This document shows positions 1 to 7,615 of a stretch of DNA of 64,000 bases, in pieces (position 1 is the first letter of the stretch; every line of letters begins with the position of its first letter). The position numbers and the translations under genes were made by a program. A model generated the notes under the pieces. That model was given only the letters and a program-made list of their open reading frames with translations, was not told the origin of the DNA and searched no databases. Location of the stretch: assembly GCF_004353505.1 (NCBI RefSeq), contig NZ_SMNQ01000005.1:124001-188000 (forward strand). The letters run 5' to 3'. This DNA is from Streptomyces sp. WAC05374 (lineage in GTDB: Bacteria > Actinomycetota > Actinomycetes > Streptomycetales > Streptomycetaceae).

Positions 1-1071
1 GAGCGTGAGCCCGCACTGGTCCACGAGCGCCCGGCCGGGCTCGACGTACAGCTCGTGGAGGCTCTCCAGCAGCAGGGTGCCCAGCGGGCGGCCGCCCAGG
101 CCCGGGGCGGGGCGGGACAGCAGGTCGTCCAGGTAGTCGGCGCCCGCGAGGGGGCGGTGGGCCGGGTAGAGGCCCAGGGCGCCCTTGACGGTGCCGTTCT
201 CCATGCGCAGCCCGTAGCCGTGGCCGCCCCACGTCATGGGCGGGCGCCGGCCCATGACCGCCCGGGTCAGTTCGGTGGTGTACCGGTCCCACTGCTCGGC
301 GTGGGCCAGGTAGCTGACGCCGAAGCCGCCCCCGATGTCGACGGCGCGCGGGGAGAAGCCGTGGGCGTACAGCTCCTCCATGGCCCTCAGGCACCCTTCG
401 AGGGCGGCCGCCTTCTCGTCCGGGCTCGTGGTGTCGAGGTGGTAGCCGACCCCGACGGGCTCCAGCGCGTCCCGGTGCCGGTCGGCCGTGTCCAGCAGCT
501 CCTTGAGGGACTTCGCCGGCGTACCGAAGCGGCTGCGGCGGGAGAGCAGGGTGGTGCCCGTCGTCCCGAACTCGGACAGCCGCAGCACGACCCTGAGGCG
601 GGGCAGCCCGTACGCCCGTACGAGCCCGGCGGCCCGCTCCAGCTCGCCCGGCCCGTCGGCGTTGACGGTCGCCCCGGTCCGCGCGGCCAGCCACAGGAAC
701 TCCGGGTCCTTGGGGCCGGTCGCCATGATCCGGTCACCCGTCCACCCGGAGGCCAGGGCGTGCCGGAGTTCGCCGAGCGACGCGGCGTCGAGGGCGGCGT
801 CGGTGGTGACCAGGTGCCGGACGAGCGCGCTGGACCGGTTGGCCTTGTGCGCGAAGAAGATCCGGCCGGTGAGCCGCCGGGCGCGGAAGACGGCGCGGAA
901 GCGCTCCACGTTCTCGGCGATCTGGTCCGGTAACACCACGTTGAGCGGCGAGCCCAGCGCGGCCACGAGCGCGTGGAGGAACGGACCGCCCGATGCCAGC
1001 AGGGCGGCCGGCCGCCGCTCCAGGCGCGGTTCCAGATACAACGGCCCGGTGCCCGTCCCCGCTGTGTTCAT
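1..1071 (-). CDS. PLP-dependent fold-III decarboxylase-like enzyme (Y4yA type), 3' end outside window
   Basis: Reading leftward from an ATG at 1071 gives 357 codons without a stop, so the gene continues beyond the window. The protein begins MNTAGTGTGPLYLEP. It carries the alanine-racemase/ornithine-DAP decarboxylase fold: FAHKAN near residue 73 holds the PLP lysine, HLDTTSP and VDIGGGFG form the phosphate-binding region, and EPGRALVDQCG is the later conserved loop. This family (group IV decarboxylases, including Y4yA-like proteins) decarboxylates amino acids such as diaminopimelate or ornithine. The substrate cannot be read from the sequence, and the LysE exporter next to it is only a weak hint towards a basic amino acid. 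I see no strong ribosome binding site before the ATG. Confidence 0.8.
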   Translation of the reverse strand, partial: MNTAGTGTGPLYLEPRLERRPAALLASGGPFLHALVAALGSPLNVVLPDQIAENVERFRAVFRARRLTGRIFFAHKANRSSALVRHLVTTDAALDAASLGELRHALASGWTGDRIMATGPKDPEFLWLAARTGATVNADGPGELERAAGLVRAYGLPRLRVVLRLSEFGTTGTTLLSRRSRFGTPAKSLKELLDTADRHRDALEPVGVGYHLDTTSPDEKAAALEGCLRAMEELYAHGFSPRAVDIGGGFGVSYLAHAEQWDRYTTELTRAVMGRRPPMTWGGHGYGLRMENGTVKGALGLYPAHRPLAGADYLDDLLSRPAPGLGGRPLGTLLLESLHELYVEPGRALVDQCGLTL

Positions 1072-1194
1072 CCGAGCTGTTCCCCCCGCGAGGAATGCCG
1101 AACGGCGCCGTCGTCGTCCCGCTCTTTATGCCCAACTTTCCCCGACGGGATGGCCCGGCGGAAGGAGACGGCCGGATTCAGCCCTTGCGGGCCG

Positions 1195-1800
1195 TCACGC
1201 CACGCCCAGGGTGATCCCCAGTCCCACCAGCGTCGCGCCGATGGCGCGGTTGAGGGCCTTCTGGGCGCGCAGCATCGAGGTGCGCAGCCGGGAGTGGGAG
1301 AAGAAGAGCGCCACCAGACCGAACCAGACCAGGTGGGTGAGCGACATGAACAGGCCGTAGGCGCCCTGCTGCCAGCGGGCCGTGTCCGGGCCGACGACCT
1401 GGGTGAAGGTGGAGACGACGAACAGGGTGGTCTTGGGGTTCAGGACGTTGGTCAGGAAGCCGGTGCGCAGCGCGCCCCAGCGGGACAGGGACCGCTCGCC
1501 CGCCAGGTCGACCGTCACGTCCGCGCGGGAGAAGAAGGTCCGCAGACCGATGTGGACGAGGTAGGCCGCGCCCGCCAGTTTGATCGCGGTGAACAGCGCG
1601 GTGTTGGCCGCGATCAGCAGCCCCACGCCCAGCATGGTGTACGTGACGTGGACGAGGACGCCCGCCGCCACTCCCGCGGCGGCGAACAGGCCGGTCGTGC
1701 GGCCGTGGAGGTAGCTGTTGCGCACGACCATCGCGAAGTCGGCGCCCGGGCTGACGACCGCGAGGACCGTGATGACGGCGACCGCGAACAGCTCAGGCAC
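1195..1800 (-). CDS. LysE/RhtB family amino-acid exporter
   Basis: This 201-residue hydrophobic protein has about six membrane segments. Near its N-terminus it has the family signature VVSPGADFAMV (compare PGP in LysE/RhtB) and further on NPKTTLFVVSTF, the conserved NPK loop. Members export amino acids or homoserine lactones across the cytoplasmic membrane. Its start lies inside the end of the upstream EI24 gene (8-bp overlap), so the two are probably cotranslated. The substrate is unknown. Length and topology are normal for the family. Confidence 0.88.
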   Translation of the reverse strand: MPELFAVAVITVLAVVSPGADFAMVVRNSYLHGRTTGLFAAAGVAAGVLVHVTYTMLGVGLLIAANTALFTAIKLAGAAYLVHIGLRTFFSRADVTVDLAGERSLSRWGALRTGFLTNVLNPKTTLFVVSTFTQVVGPDTARWQQGAYGLFMSLTHLVWFGLVALFFSHSRLRTSMLRAQKALNRAIGATLVGLGITLGVA

Positions 1801-2581
1801 GCGGGGTCCCGACCGTCTCGCCGTCCACGGCGGCGGGCGGGTCCTGCGGGGCCTCGAGGTCGCGGACCAGCAGCGTCGCGCCCGCGACGGCGCCGGGCAT
1901 CAGGAACACCGCGACGAACGGCACCAGGAAGGAGAGGGCGAGCGGGACACCGAAGCCGAGGGTGAGCATCCGCCGGCCGCGCAGCATCGCGAGGCGTTCC
2001 TTGAGCTCGACGCCGCGCCGCTGGAGGGCCACGGCCGTGAGCTCCTCGGCCAGGAAGAACCCGGAGACGCAGAAGCCGAGCACCGGGACGACGGTCTGGC
2101 CGACGACCGGGATGAACCCGAGGGCGAACAGCAGGACGCCGTACAGCACCACCCGCACCAGGACGCGGAGGCTGTCGCGGGCGGAGATCCACAGTTCGCG
2201 CCAGAGCGGCAGCCCGGAGCTGGGGACGTCGCCGCCCTCGGAGCGGTCGACCTCCTCGGAGAGCGACTCGTAGAAGGGCTGTCCGACCAGGAGGGTCACG
2301 GCGGTGAAGGTGACGACCGCCACGAACAGGCCGAAGGCGAACAGCAGCGCGGTGAGGAAGCCGCGGAAGACGCCCTGCCAGGGCGAGGACCAGTCGTCCG
2401 CGAAGGGCGTCGCCCACGCGGTCAGGTCGTCCGCGCCGTACGCCAGACCGGCCAGCGCGGCCGCGTACAGCACCAGGGTCACCAGTCCGGGCAGCAGCCC
2501 GAACCCGAACCACCGTCCGTGCCGGCCGACCCAGCGCTGGCCCTTCATCACATAGCCGAAACCCACCCCGAGATCACGCAT
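1793..2581 (-). CDS. EI24 domain (CysZ-like) integral membrane protein
   Basis: The protein has 262 residues with four or more hydrophobic segments, at about 25-50, 70-100, 140-180 and 200-235. The motif GQPFYESLSEEVD and the later FIPVVGQTVVPVLG are typical of the EI24/CysZ family. E. coli CysZ is a sulfate transporter, but most actinobacterial EI24 proteins are uncharacterised, so sulfate uptake is only a possibility. It is the first gene of a two-gene unit with the LysE exporter, which overlaps its 3' end. The ribosome binding site is weak. Confidence 0.8.
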   Translation of the reverse strand: MRDLGVGFGYVMKGQRWVGRHGRWFGFGLLPGLVTLVLYAAALAGLAYGADDLTAWATPFADDWSSPWQGVFRGFLTALLFAFGLFVAVVTFTAVTLLVGQPFYESLSEEVDRSEGGDVPSSGLPLWRELWISARDSLRVLVRVVLYGVLLFALGFIPVVGQTVVPVLGFCVSGFFLAEELTAVALQRRGVELKERLAMLRGRRMLTLGFGVPLALSFLVPFVAVFLMPGAVAGATLLVRDLEAPQDPPAAVDGETVGTPRA

Positions 2582-2647
2582 GGGTGCACCCTATCGGGGC
2601 GCGCTGACACCTCCGACGGCCGTCGGGCGTCGCGGGCGGGGAAGCGG

Positions 2648-2682
2648 CGGAGGGCCGCACCCTGGACGGGTGCGGCCCTCCG
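2648..2682 (-). terminator. Terminator hairpin after ohr-like gene
   Basis: Two perfectly complementary 15-nt arms (2648-2662 and 2668-2682) enclose the loop TGGAC just downstream of the Ohr/OsmC stop codon. No long U-tract follows, which is common for Streptomyces terminators. Confidence 0.75.
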
Positions 2683-2699
2683 GCGCGTACGGGGCGTGA

Positions 2700-3125
2700 T
2701 CAGGCGACGTCGAGGTCGACCGTGATGTTGCCGCGGGTGGCCTTGGAGTACGGGCAGACCTGGTGGGCCTTCTCGATGAGCTCCTTGGCGGTGGCGGCGC
2801 TCACGTTCGGGATCTTCGCGGAGATCTTGACGATGATCCCGAAGCCCTCGGCGTTCTTGCCGATGCCGACCTCGGCGGTGACGGTCGAGCCGGAGATGTC
2901 GGCGCCCTCCTGGCGGGCGACGACACCGAGCGCACCCTGGAAGCAGGCGCTGTAACCGGCGGCGAAGAGCTGCTCCGGGTTGGTGCCCTCGCCGGACCCG
3001 CCCATCTCCTTGGGCGGGTTCACGACGACGTCGAGCTTGCCGTCGTTGGTGGCGACGCGGCCGTCACGCCCGTTCTCGGCGGTGGCGACGGCGGTGTACA
3101 GGACGTCGGACTGCTGGATCGACAT
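2700..3125 (-). CDS. ohr: Ohr/OsmC organic hydroperoxide resistance protein (paralogue 1)
   Basis: Ohr reduces organic hydroperoxides with two active cysteines. Here they are in FAAGYSACFQGAL (about residue 60) and VCPYSKATRGN near the C-terminus, and GTNPEQLFAAGY is the family signature. I chose the MSIQQSDV start at 3125 because AGGAGG lies about 9 nt upstream; the longer frame to 3167 lacks this. The protein is 141 residues, the normal length. It lies 66 bp downstream of the dehydrogenase gene on the same strand and has its own 3' hairpin. Unlike the second Ohr at 13263 it has no adjacent OhrR. Confidence 0.92.
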   Translation of the reverse strand: MSIQQSDVLYTAVATAENGRDGRVATNDGKLDVVVNPPKEMGGSGEGTNPEQLFAAGYSACFQGALGVVARQEGADISGSTVTAEVGIGKNAEGFGIIVKISAKIPNVSAATAKELIEKAHQVCPYSKATRGNITVDLDVA

Positions 3126-3191
3126 GTAAGAGGTTTCCTCCTGTGATGCGCCGCGACTCGCGCCCACGGTCGCGGCGGGCTGGAGGTGAGC

Positions 3192-4211
3192 CTATCGGGT
3201 GAGCGAGACGATCATCTTTCCGGTGTTCTCGCCGCGGAGCATGCCGAGGAACGCCTCGACGCCGTTCTCCATGCCCTCGACGACCGTCTCCTGGTACTTG
3301 AGCTCGCCGGAGGCCAGCCAGCCGGCGACCTCCTGGACGAAGCGGGGCTGGAGGGCGGCGTGGTCGCCGACCAGCATGCCCTGGAGACGCAGCCGCTTGC
3401 CGATGACCATCGCGAGGTTGCGCGGCGCGGGGGTCGGCTCGGTGCTGTTGTACTGGGCGATCATGCCGCAGATGGTGGCGCGGCCGTGCACGTTGAAGGA
3501 GGAGATCGCGGCCTCCAGGTGCTCGCCGCCGACGTTGTCGAAGTAGACGTCGATGCCGTCCGGGGCGGCCTCCCTGAGCTGGGCGGCGACGGGGCCGTTC
3601 TTGTAGTTGAAGGCGGCGTCGAAGCCGTACTCCTCCGTGAGGAGCTTCACCTTCTCGTCGGAACCGGCCGAGCCGATGACCCGGGAGGCCCCCTTGAGCT
3701 TCGCCATCTGGCCGACCTGGCTGCCGACGGCGCCGGCCGCGCCGGAGACGAAGACGGCGTCGCCCTCCTTGAAGGACGCCACGTCGAAGAGACCGGCGTA
3801 GGCGGTCAGGCCCGTCATGCCGAGGACGCCGAGGTAGGCGGAGAGGGGCGCGAGGGAGGCGTCGACCTTGGTGGCGTGCTTGGCGCTGACCTCGGCGTAC
3901 TCGCGCCAGCCGAGGCCGTGCAGCACGTGGTCGCCGACCGCGAAGCCCTCGGCGTTGGAGGCGACGACCTCACCGACGGCGCCGCCGTCCATGGGGTGGT
4001 CGAGCTGGAACGGCGGGACGTAGGACTTGACGTCGTTCATCCGGCCGCGCATGTACGGGTCGACCGAGAAGTGCAGGTTGCGGACGAGGACGCGGCCCTC
4101 GGCCGGCTCGGTGACGGGCGCCTCACGGAGGGCGAAGTCCTCGGGCCGGGGCCAGCCGTGCGGGCGGGCGACGAGGTGCCATGCGCGGCCGGACGCGGGA
4201 AGAGCGGACAT
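3192..4211 (-). CDS. NADP-dependent zinc-independent MDR oxidoreductase (CurA/PTGR type)
   Basis: The 339-residue protein belongs to the medium-chain dehydrogenase/reductase group that includes leukotriene B4 dehydrogenase, CurA and YncB. It has the N-terminal GRAWHLVARPHGWP block, the YMRGRMND motif and the nucleotide-binding loop SGAAGAVGSQVGQMAK. The zinc-ligand cysteines of alcohol dehydrogenases are absent. It probably reduces activated C=C bonds of enones with NADPH. The start at 4211 follows AGGAGG by 7 nt. It is divergent from a MarR gene with an inverted repeat between them, so MarR control is likely. Confidence 0.9.
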   Translation of the reverse strand: MSALPASGRAWHLVARPHGWPRPEDFALREAPVTEPAEGRVLVRNLHFSVDPYMRGRMNDVKSYVPPFQLDHPMDGGAVGEVVASNAEGFAVGDHVLHGLGWREYAEVSAKHATKVDASLAPLSAYLGVLGMTGLTAYAGLFDVASFKEGDAVFVSGAAGAVGSQVGQMAKLKGASRVIGSAGSDEKVKLLTEEYGFDAAFNYKNGPVAAQLREAAPDGIDVYFDNVGGEHLEAAISSFNVHGRATICGMIAQYNSTEPTPAPRNLAMVIGKRLRLQGMLVGDHAALQPRFVQEVAGWLASGELKYQETVVEGMENGVEAFLGMLRGENTGKMIVSLTR

Positions 4212-4286
4212 GCTGCGGTGCCTCCTGGAATTGCTGCGCACCGTGTCGCTTCACGGTGCGCTTGTTCGGTGCGTTTGCCGGGGCGT

Positions 4287-4307
4287 TTGTTTCACCACCT
4301 GAAACAA
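4287..4307. promoter_or_regulatory. Probable MarR operator between dehydrogenase and marR genes
   Basis: TTGTTTCA-N5-TGAAACAA is a perfect inverted repeat with 8-bp arms in the divergent intergenic region. A second copy of the inner half, TTTCAGGT at 4323-4330, faces ACCTGAAA at 4297-4304. A minus-strand TTGACA lies next to this second half, as expected if the repressor covers the dehydrogenase promoter. Confidence 0.65.
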
Positions 4308-4357
4308 CCATGCGCCTGGATATTTCAGGTTGTCAAGTAAATGAGTATCCTGGAGCC

Positions 4358-4798
4358 ATGCCCAGCAGACGCACAGACCCGCTCACCCTCGAAGTGGTCG
4401 AACTCATCGGCACGGTGGTGACCCGCTACCACGAGGAGTACGAGCAGGCCGCCGCGCAGCACTCCCTGACCGGCGCCCAGGCGCGCGTCCTGGGGCTCCT
4501 CGCCCTGGAGCCCACGCCGATGCGGCGCATCGCGCAGTCGCTGCGGTGCGAGCCGTCGAACGTGACCGGCATCGTGGACCGGCTGGAGGCGCGCGGCCTG
4601 GTGGAGCGCCGGCCGGACCCGGCCGACCGCCGGGTGAAGATCGCCGCGGCGACGGAGGAGGGCCGGTCGACGGCCCGCCGCCTGAGGGAAGCCCTGGACT
4701 TCGCCCGCGAGCCGCTGGCCGCCCTCACGGACGAGGAGCGGACGGCCCTCCGCGACCTCCTGCGCCGCATGGTGGGCGGCACGGAGGCCGGGGCGTAG
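4358..4798 (+). CDS. MarR-family transcriptional regulator
   Basis: A 146-residue winged-helix protein with the MarR core LTGAQARVLGLLALEP, recognition helix CEPSNVTGIVDRLE and wing LVERRPDPADRRVK. The ATG at 4358 (MPSRRTDP) is the best in-frame start, although the GGAG before it is only 2-3 nt away, so initiation may be weak or leaderless. It is divergent from the MDR dehydrogenase and most likely represses it and itself through the inverted repeat at 4287-4307. The inducing ligand is unknown. Confidence 0.88.
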   Translation: MPSRRTDPLTLEVVELIGTVVTRYHEEYEQAAAQHSLTGAQARVLGLLALEPTPMRRIAQSLRCEPSNVTGIVDRLEARGLVERRPDPADRRVKIAAATEEGRSTARRLREALDFAREPLAALTDEERTALRDLLRRMVGGTEAGA

Positions 4799-4864
4799 CA
4801 CCGGGGGTGGGCGCGCCGTGGGGCCCCAGTGCCCGCGAGGCCGGGAATCAGGTCCGGCGCGGAG

Positions 4865-5683
4865 CTACACGCACCACCACAGGAACCAGTCGCACGACTC
4901 CGTCGGCGTCGGGTCCGGGGCGGGCTGCGTCGGCGGCGGGTCGTCGGGGGCCGGGTCGTCCGGCGCGGGCTCGCCCGGTTCGTCCGGGCCGCCCGGCTCC
5001 TCGGGGTCGCCGCCACCGTCCGGCGGCGGGTCCGCCGGGGCAGGCTCGTCCGGTGCCGGGGCGTCCGGGGCGCCCGGCTCCTCGGGGTCGCCCGACGGCT
5101 GCGGGGCCGACGGACCGGTGCCCGGCTCGCCCGAACGCCCCGAGGCGGACCCGCCGGGCGCGCGCGACGGGGCGCCGGACGCCTCGCCACCGGCGCCCGG
5201 GCCCTCCTCGGGGTCCCCGGACGCGGAGCTCTCCGCCACGGGGTCCTTCACCGGGCTCGGGCCGTCCGGCGCCGTGGAGCCCTCCGGCTGCTCGGGCAGC
5301 GGCTCCGGCGCCACCGGGTCCTCCTGCCGTACGGCGGTGGCGGCGCCGTCCTCGCCGGGGTGCTCGATCGCCAGCTCGGCCAGGCTCAGCAGGCCGGCCG
5401 CCAGGACCAGGGAGACCACCCCGATCAGCACCTTGCGCCCCCGGCGCTTGCGGGCACGGCGCCCCGCCGGACGCGACCGCCGGGCGGGCTGGGCGCGGCG
5501 CTGCTGGTTGCGGGCACGCCGGGGTCCCGCGGTCGGAAGCTCCTCGTCCCGGTCCAGCTCGTAGACGTGTTCCGCCGCGGGTATGTGCGGGTCCTCGTGC
5601 CGCAGCTCCTCGGCAGGCGTACCGCACCCGGCACAGGCCAGGGCGCCGTTGAGGTGCCGCTGACACTGGTGGCAGTAATCCAT
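4865..5683 (-). CDS. SCO2400-family protein: zinc ribbon, one membrane helix, acidic Pro-rich tail
   Basis: The 272-residue protein starts MDYCHQCQRHLNGALACAGCG, in which two CxxC pairs form a small zinc ribbon. A basic stretch rich in Arg (about 50-85) precedes one hydrophobic helix, KVLIGVVSLVLAAGLLSLAE. The remaining 150 residues are Pro/Asp/Glu/Gly-rich and end CDWFLWWCV. The layout suggests a cytoplasmic zinc ribbon, a membrane anchor and an extracellular disordered tail. I recognise the family as SCO2400-like, but no function is known to me. The tail consists of short imperfect repeats and may vary in length between strains. Confidence 0.8.
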   Translation of the reverse strand: MDYCHQCQRHLNGALACAGCGTPAEELRHEDPHIPAAEHVYELDRDEELPTAGPRRARNQQRRAQPARRSRPAGRRARKRRGRKVLIGVVSLVLAAGLLSLAELAIEHPGEDGAATAVRQEDPVAPEPLPEQPEGSTAPDGPSPVKDPVAESSASGDPEEGPGAGGEASGAPSRAPGGSASGRSGEPGTGPSAPQPSGDPEEPGAPDAPAPDEPAPADPPPDGGGDPEEPGGPDEPGEPAPDDPAPDDPPPTQPAPDPTPTESCDWFLWWCV

Positions 5684-5804
5684 GGCGCCCGCAGAGTATG
5701 CGGCGCCGGGACACCGGAGATAGCCGGGTCTGTGGAAATCCTGTGTGGAAATGGCCAACGCCCGGCGCGCCGCTCGATTCATGAGGAACGGGCAGGATGT
5801 CGGC

Positions 5805-6374
5805 ATGACCCCCTCCGGCACACCCTCCGCCCCATTTGGCCCGCTCGACTTCCAGCTCGTCCTGCTGCGCCGGATGGCCGACCACCAGCCCGGCCTGGTC
5901 GAGGACGCCCGCCGCGAGCTGGGCGCGTCGATCGCCGCCATGCGCGAGGCGAACCGCCGCTGGCAGGCGATGACCCGCTCCCCCGGGTCCCGCGGCGCGC
6001 TCGCCCGCTACCGCTCCGTGCTGGGCGAGCCGGAGTCCCGTACCCGCCGCGCCGTCGGCGACCTGGAGTGCGACGCGCTGCTGTGGCCCGTGCCGCTGTG
6101 GCCGGACCTCCGCTTCGAGGTGCTGGCCGCGCCCGGCGGCGGCCCGGTGTGGAACGAGTGGCTCGTCCGGGCACCCGGTGCGGCCGGGCCGGAGCTGCGT
6201 ACGGTCGCCGACCTGCGCCCCTGGAGCTGCACCGTGGACGAGGTGGCCCGCGCCTTCCCGGCCCGGCCGATGGAGGGCAGCGCGCCCACCCGGTGGCGGC
6301 TGGCGCTCACGCCGCCCGGCGGGACCGCGTGCGTGGCCGAGTTCACCTGGGGGCTGCTCCAGCGGCTCGTGTAG
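5805..6374 (+). CDS. Hypothetical protein, conserved-looking, unknown function
   Basis: I do not recognise a domain. The 189-residue soluble protein begins MTPSGTPSAPFGPLDFQLVLLRRMADHQPG and has a helical, charged N-terminal half with an Arg-rich segment. A Trp/Pro-rich middle (LLWPVPLWPDLRFEV) and a beta-rich C-terminus ending FTWGLLQRLV follow. There are no cysteines apart from three scattered ones and no membrane segments. Codon bias is normal, which supports it as a real gene. Alternative starts at 5745 and 5781 are in frame; 5805 gives the most compact product. It precedes mbl by 125 bp. Confidence 0.6.
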   Translation: MTPSGTPSAPFGPLDFQLVLLRRMADHQPGLVEDARRELGASIAAMREANRRWQAMTRSPGSRGALARYRSVLGEPESRTRRAVGDLECDALLWPVPLWPDLRFEVLAAPGGGPVWNEWLVRAPGAAGPELRTVADLRPWSCTVDEVARAFPARPMEGSAPTRWRLALTPPGGTACVAEFTWGLLQRLV

Positions 6375-6499
6375 CGCCGGCTCCCGCGCCGGGTAGCCCC
6401 TTCGGCCGCTTTCTGTCACCCCGTCAGCTCCCCCGGCGCGCGCCGCCCGCCGCGCGATCGCACGATGCGAGCACGTACCGCTCCTGGGAGGACCGCACC

Positions 6500-7543
6500 G
6501 TGACCGTCAGTCTCGAGCAGCTCCGCCGCTGCCATGTCGCCGTCGACCTGGGGGCCGCCCGGACCCGGGTCTTCGTCAAGGGCGTCGGGCTCGTCGTCGA
6601 CGAGCCGAGCGTCGCCGCCGTCAACACCCGCACCGGGGCGCTGATCGCCGTCGGCGAGTTCGCGGAGAAGATGACCGGCCGCACCCCCGACTACATCCGC
6701 GTCGTACGCCCCGTCTCCGGCGGCAGCGTCGTCGACATCGAGATGGCCCAGCGGATGCTGCGCCACCTCCTCGGCGAGAAGCTCCGCCGCCAGTTGCGCC
6801 GCAAGCCGATGCTGCGCGCCGCCGCCTGTACCCCGCACGACAGCGACCCGCTCGCGCAGCGCGCCACCATCGAGACGCTCGTCGGGCTCGGGGCCCGCCG
6901 CGTCGAGCTGGTGGACACGCTGATCGCCGCGGCCGTCGGCTGCGGCCTGCCGGTGGAGCAGCCGACCGCCACCATGATCCTGGTGTGCGGGGCGGCCACC
7001 ACCCAGGTCGCCGTGCTGTCGCTCGGCGCGATCGTCACCGCCGAGCGCATCCCGGTGGGCGGCAACGCGATCGACCACGCCGTCATCCAGTACCTGCGCC
7101 ACCAGCACGAGCTGATGCTGCCCAGCCAGTCGGTGCGCCCGCTCCAACTCGCCCTGCACGGCAACGGCCTGACCGCGCAGGGCCCGGCGTCCACGGAGAT
7201 CCACGGGCGGGACGTGGCCACCGGCCTGGCGCGTTCCGTGCTGGTCGACACGGCCGCCGTGCGCCAGGCGCTGCACACCCCGCTGACGGCCGTGCTCGAC
7301 GGGATCGGGAAGGTGCTGCGCGACTGCCCGCCCGACCTGGTGGCCGACCTCGTCGACCGCGGCATCATGATGGTCGGCGGCAGCGCGCTGCTGCCCGGCC
7401 TCGACCAGATGCTGCGCAACGCGACCGGGATGCCCGTGCAGATCGCGGAACGGCCCGACGTCTGCGCCGTCCTGGGGCTCGGGGCCATGCTGGAGGGTCG
7501 CATCGAGCCCCTCACGCTGGACCCGCTCGCCGAAGCCGAGTGA
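6500..7543 (+). CDS. mbl: MreB/Mbl-like bacterial actin homologue
   Basis: The 347-residue protein starts at GTG 6500, 7 nt after GGGAGGA. Actin-fold motifs are visible: phosphate 1 VAVDLGAARTRVF, RPVSGG, a CGAATTQVAVLSLG phosphate-2 region, VGGNAIDHAV, and the adenosine loop MMVGGSALLPGLDQML. Streptomyces has several MreB paralogues, and the Mbl type acts on the spore wall rather than on rod elongation. Phosphate-2 residues are less canonical than in MreB itself (VCGAATT instead of DIGGGTT), which is why I call Mbl and not MreB. It stands apart from mreC/mreD, as expected for mbl. Confidence 0.85.
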   Translation: MTVSLEQLRRCHVAVDLGAARTRVFVKGVGLVVDEPSVAAVNTRTGALIAVGEFAEKMTGRTPDYIRVVRPVSGGSVVDIEMAQRMLRHLLGEKLRRQLRRKPMLRAAACTPHDSDPLAQRATIETLVGLGARRVELVDTLIAAAVGCGLPVEQPTATMILVCGAATTQVAVLSLGAIVTAERIPVGGNAIDHAVIQYLRHQHELMLPSQSVRPLQLALHGNGLTAQGPASTEIHGRDVATGLARSVLVDTAAVRQALHTPLTAVLDGIGKVLRDCPPDLVADLVDRGIMMVGGSALLPGLDQMLRNATGMPVQIAERPDVCAVLGLGAMLEGRIEPLTLDPLAEAE

Positions 7544-7615
7544 GGTCGCGCGGGGACCACGGCCCCCTGCCGCGCCGGTGGTCCCGGCGCCGGCTGACGG
7601 CCGGGTGACCGCCGT

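Noticed and set aside
4341..4357. ATG at 4341 as start of the MarR gene
   Set aside because: It is not in the MarR reading frame.
4829..6499. Extension of the mbl frame far upstream, running through the SCO2400-family region
   Set aside because: The Mbl homology begins only after the GTG at 6500, which has its own ribosome binding site. The upstream part is antisense to the SCO2400-family gene.
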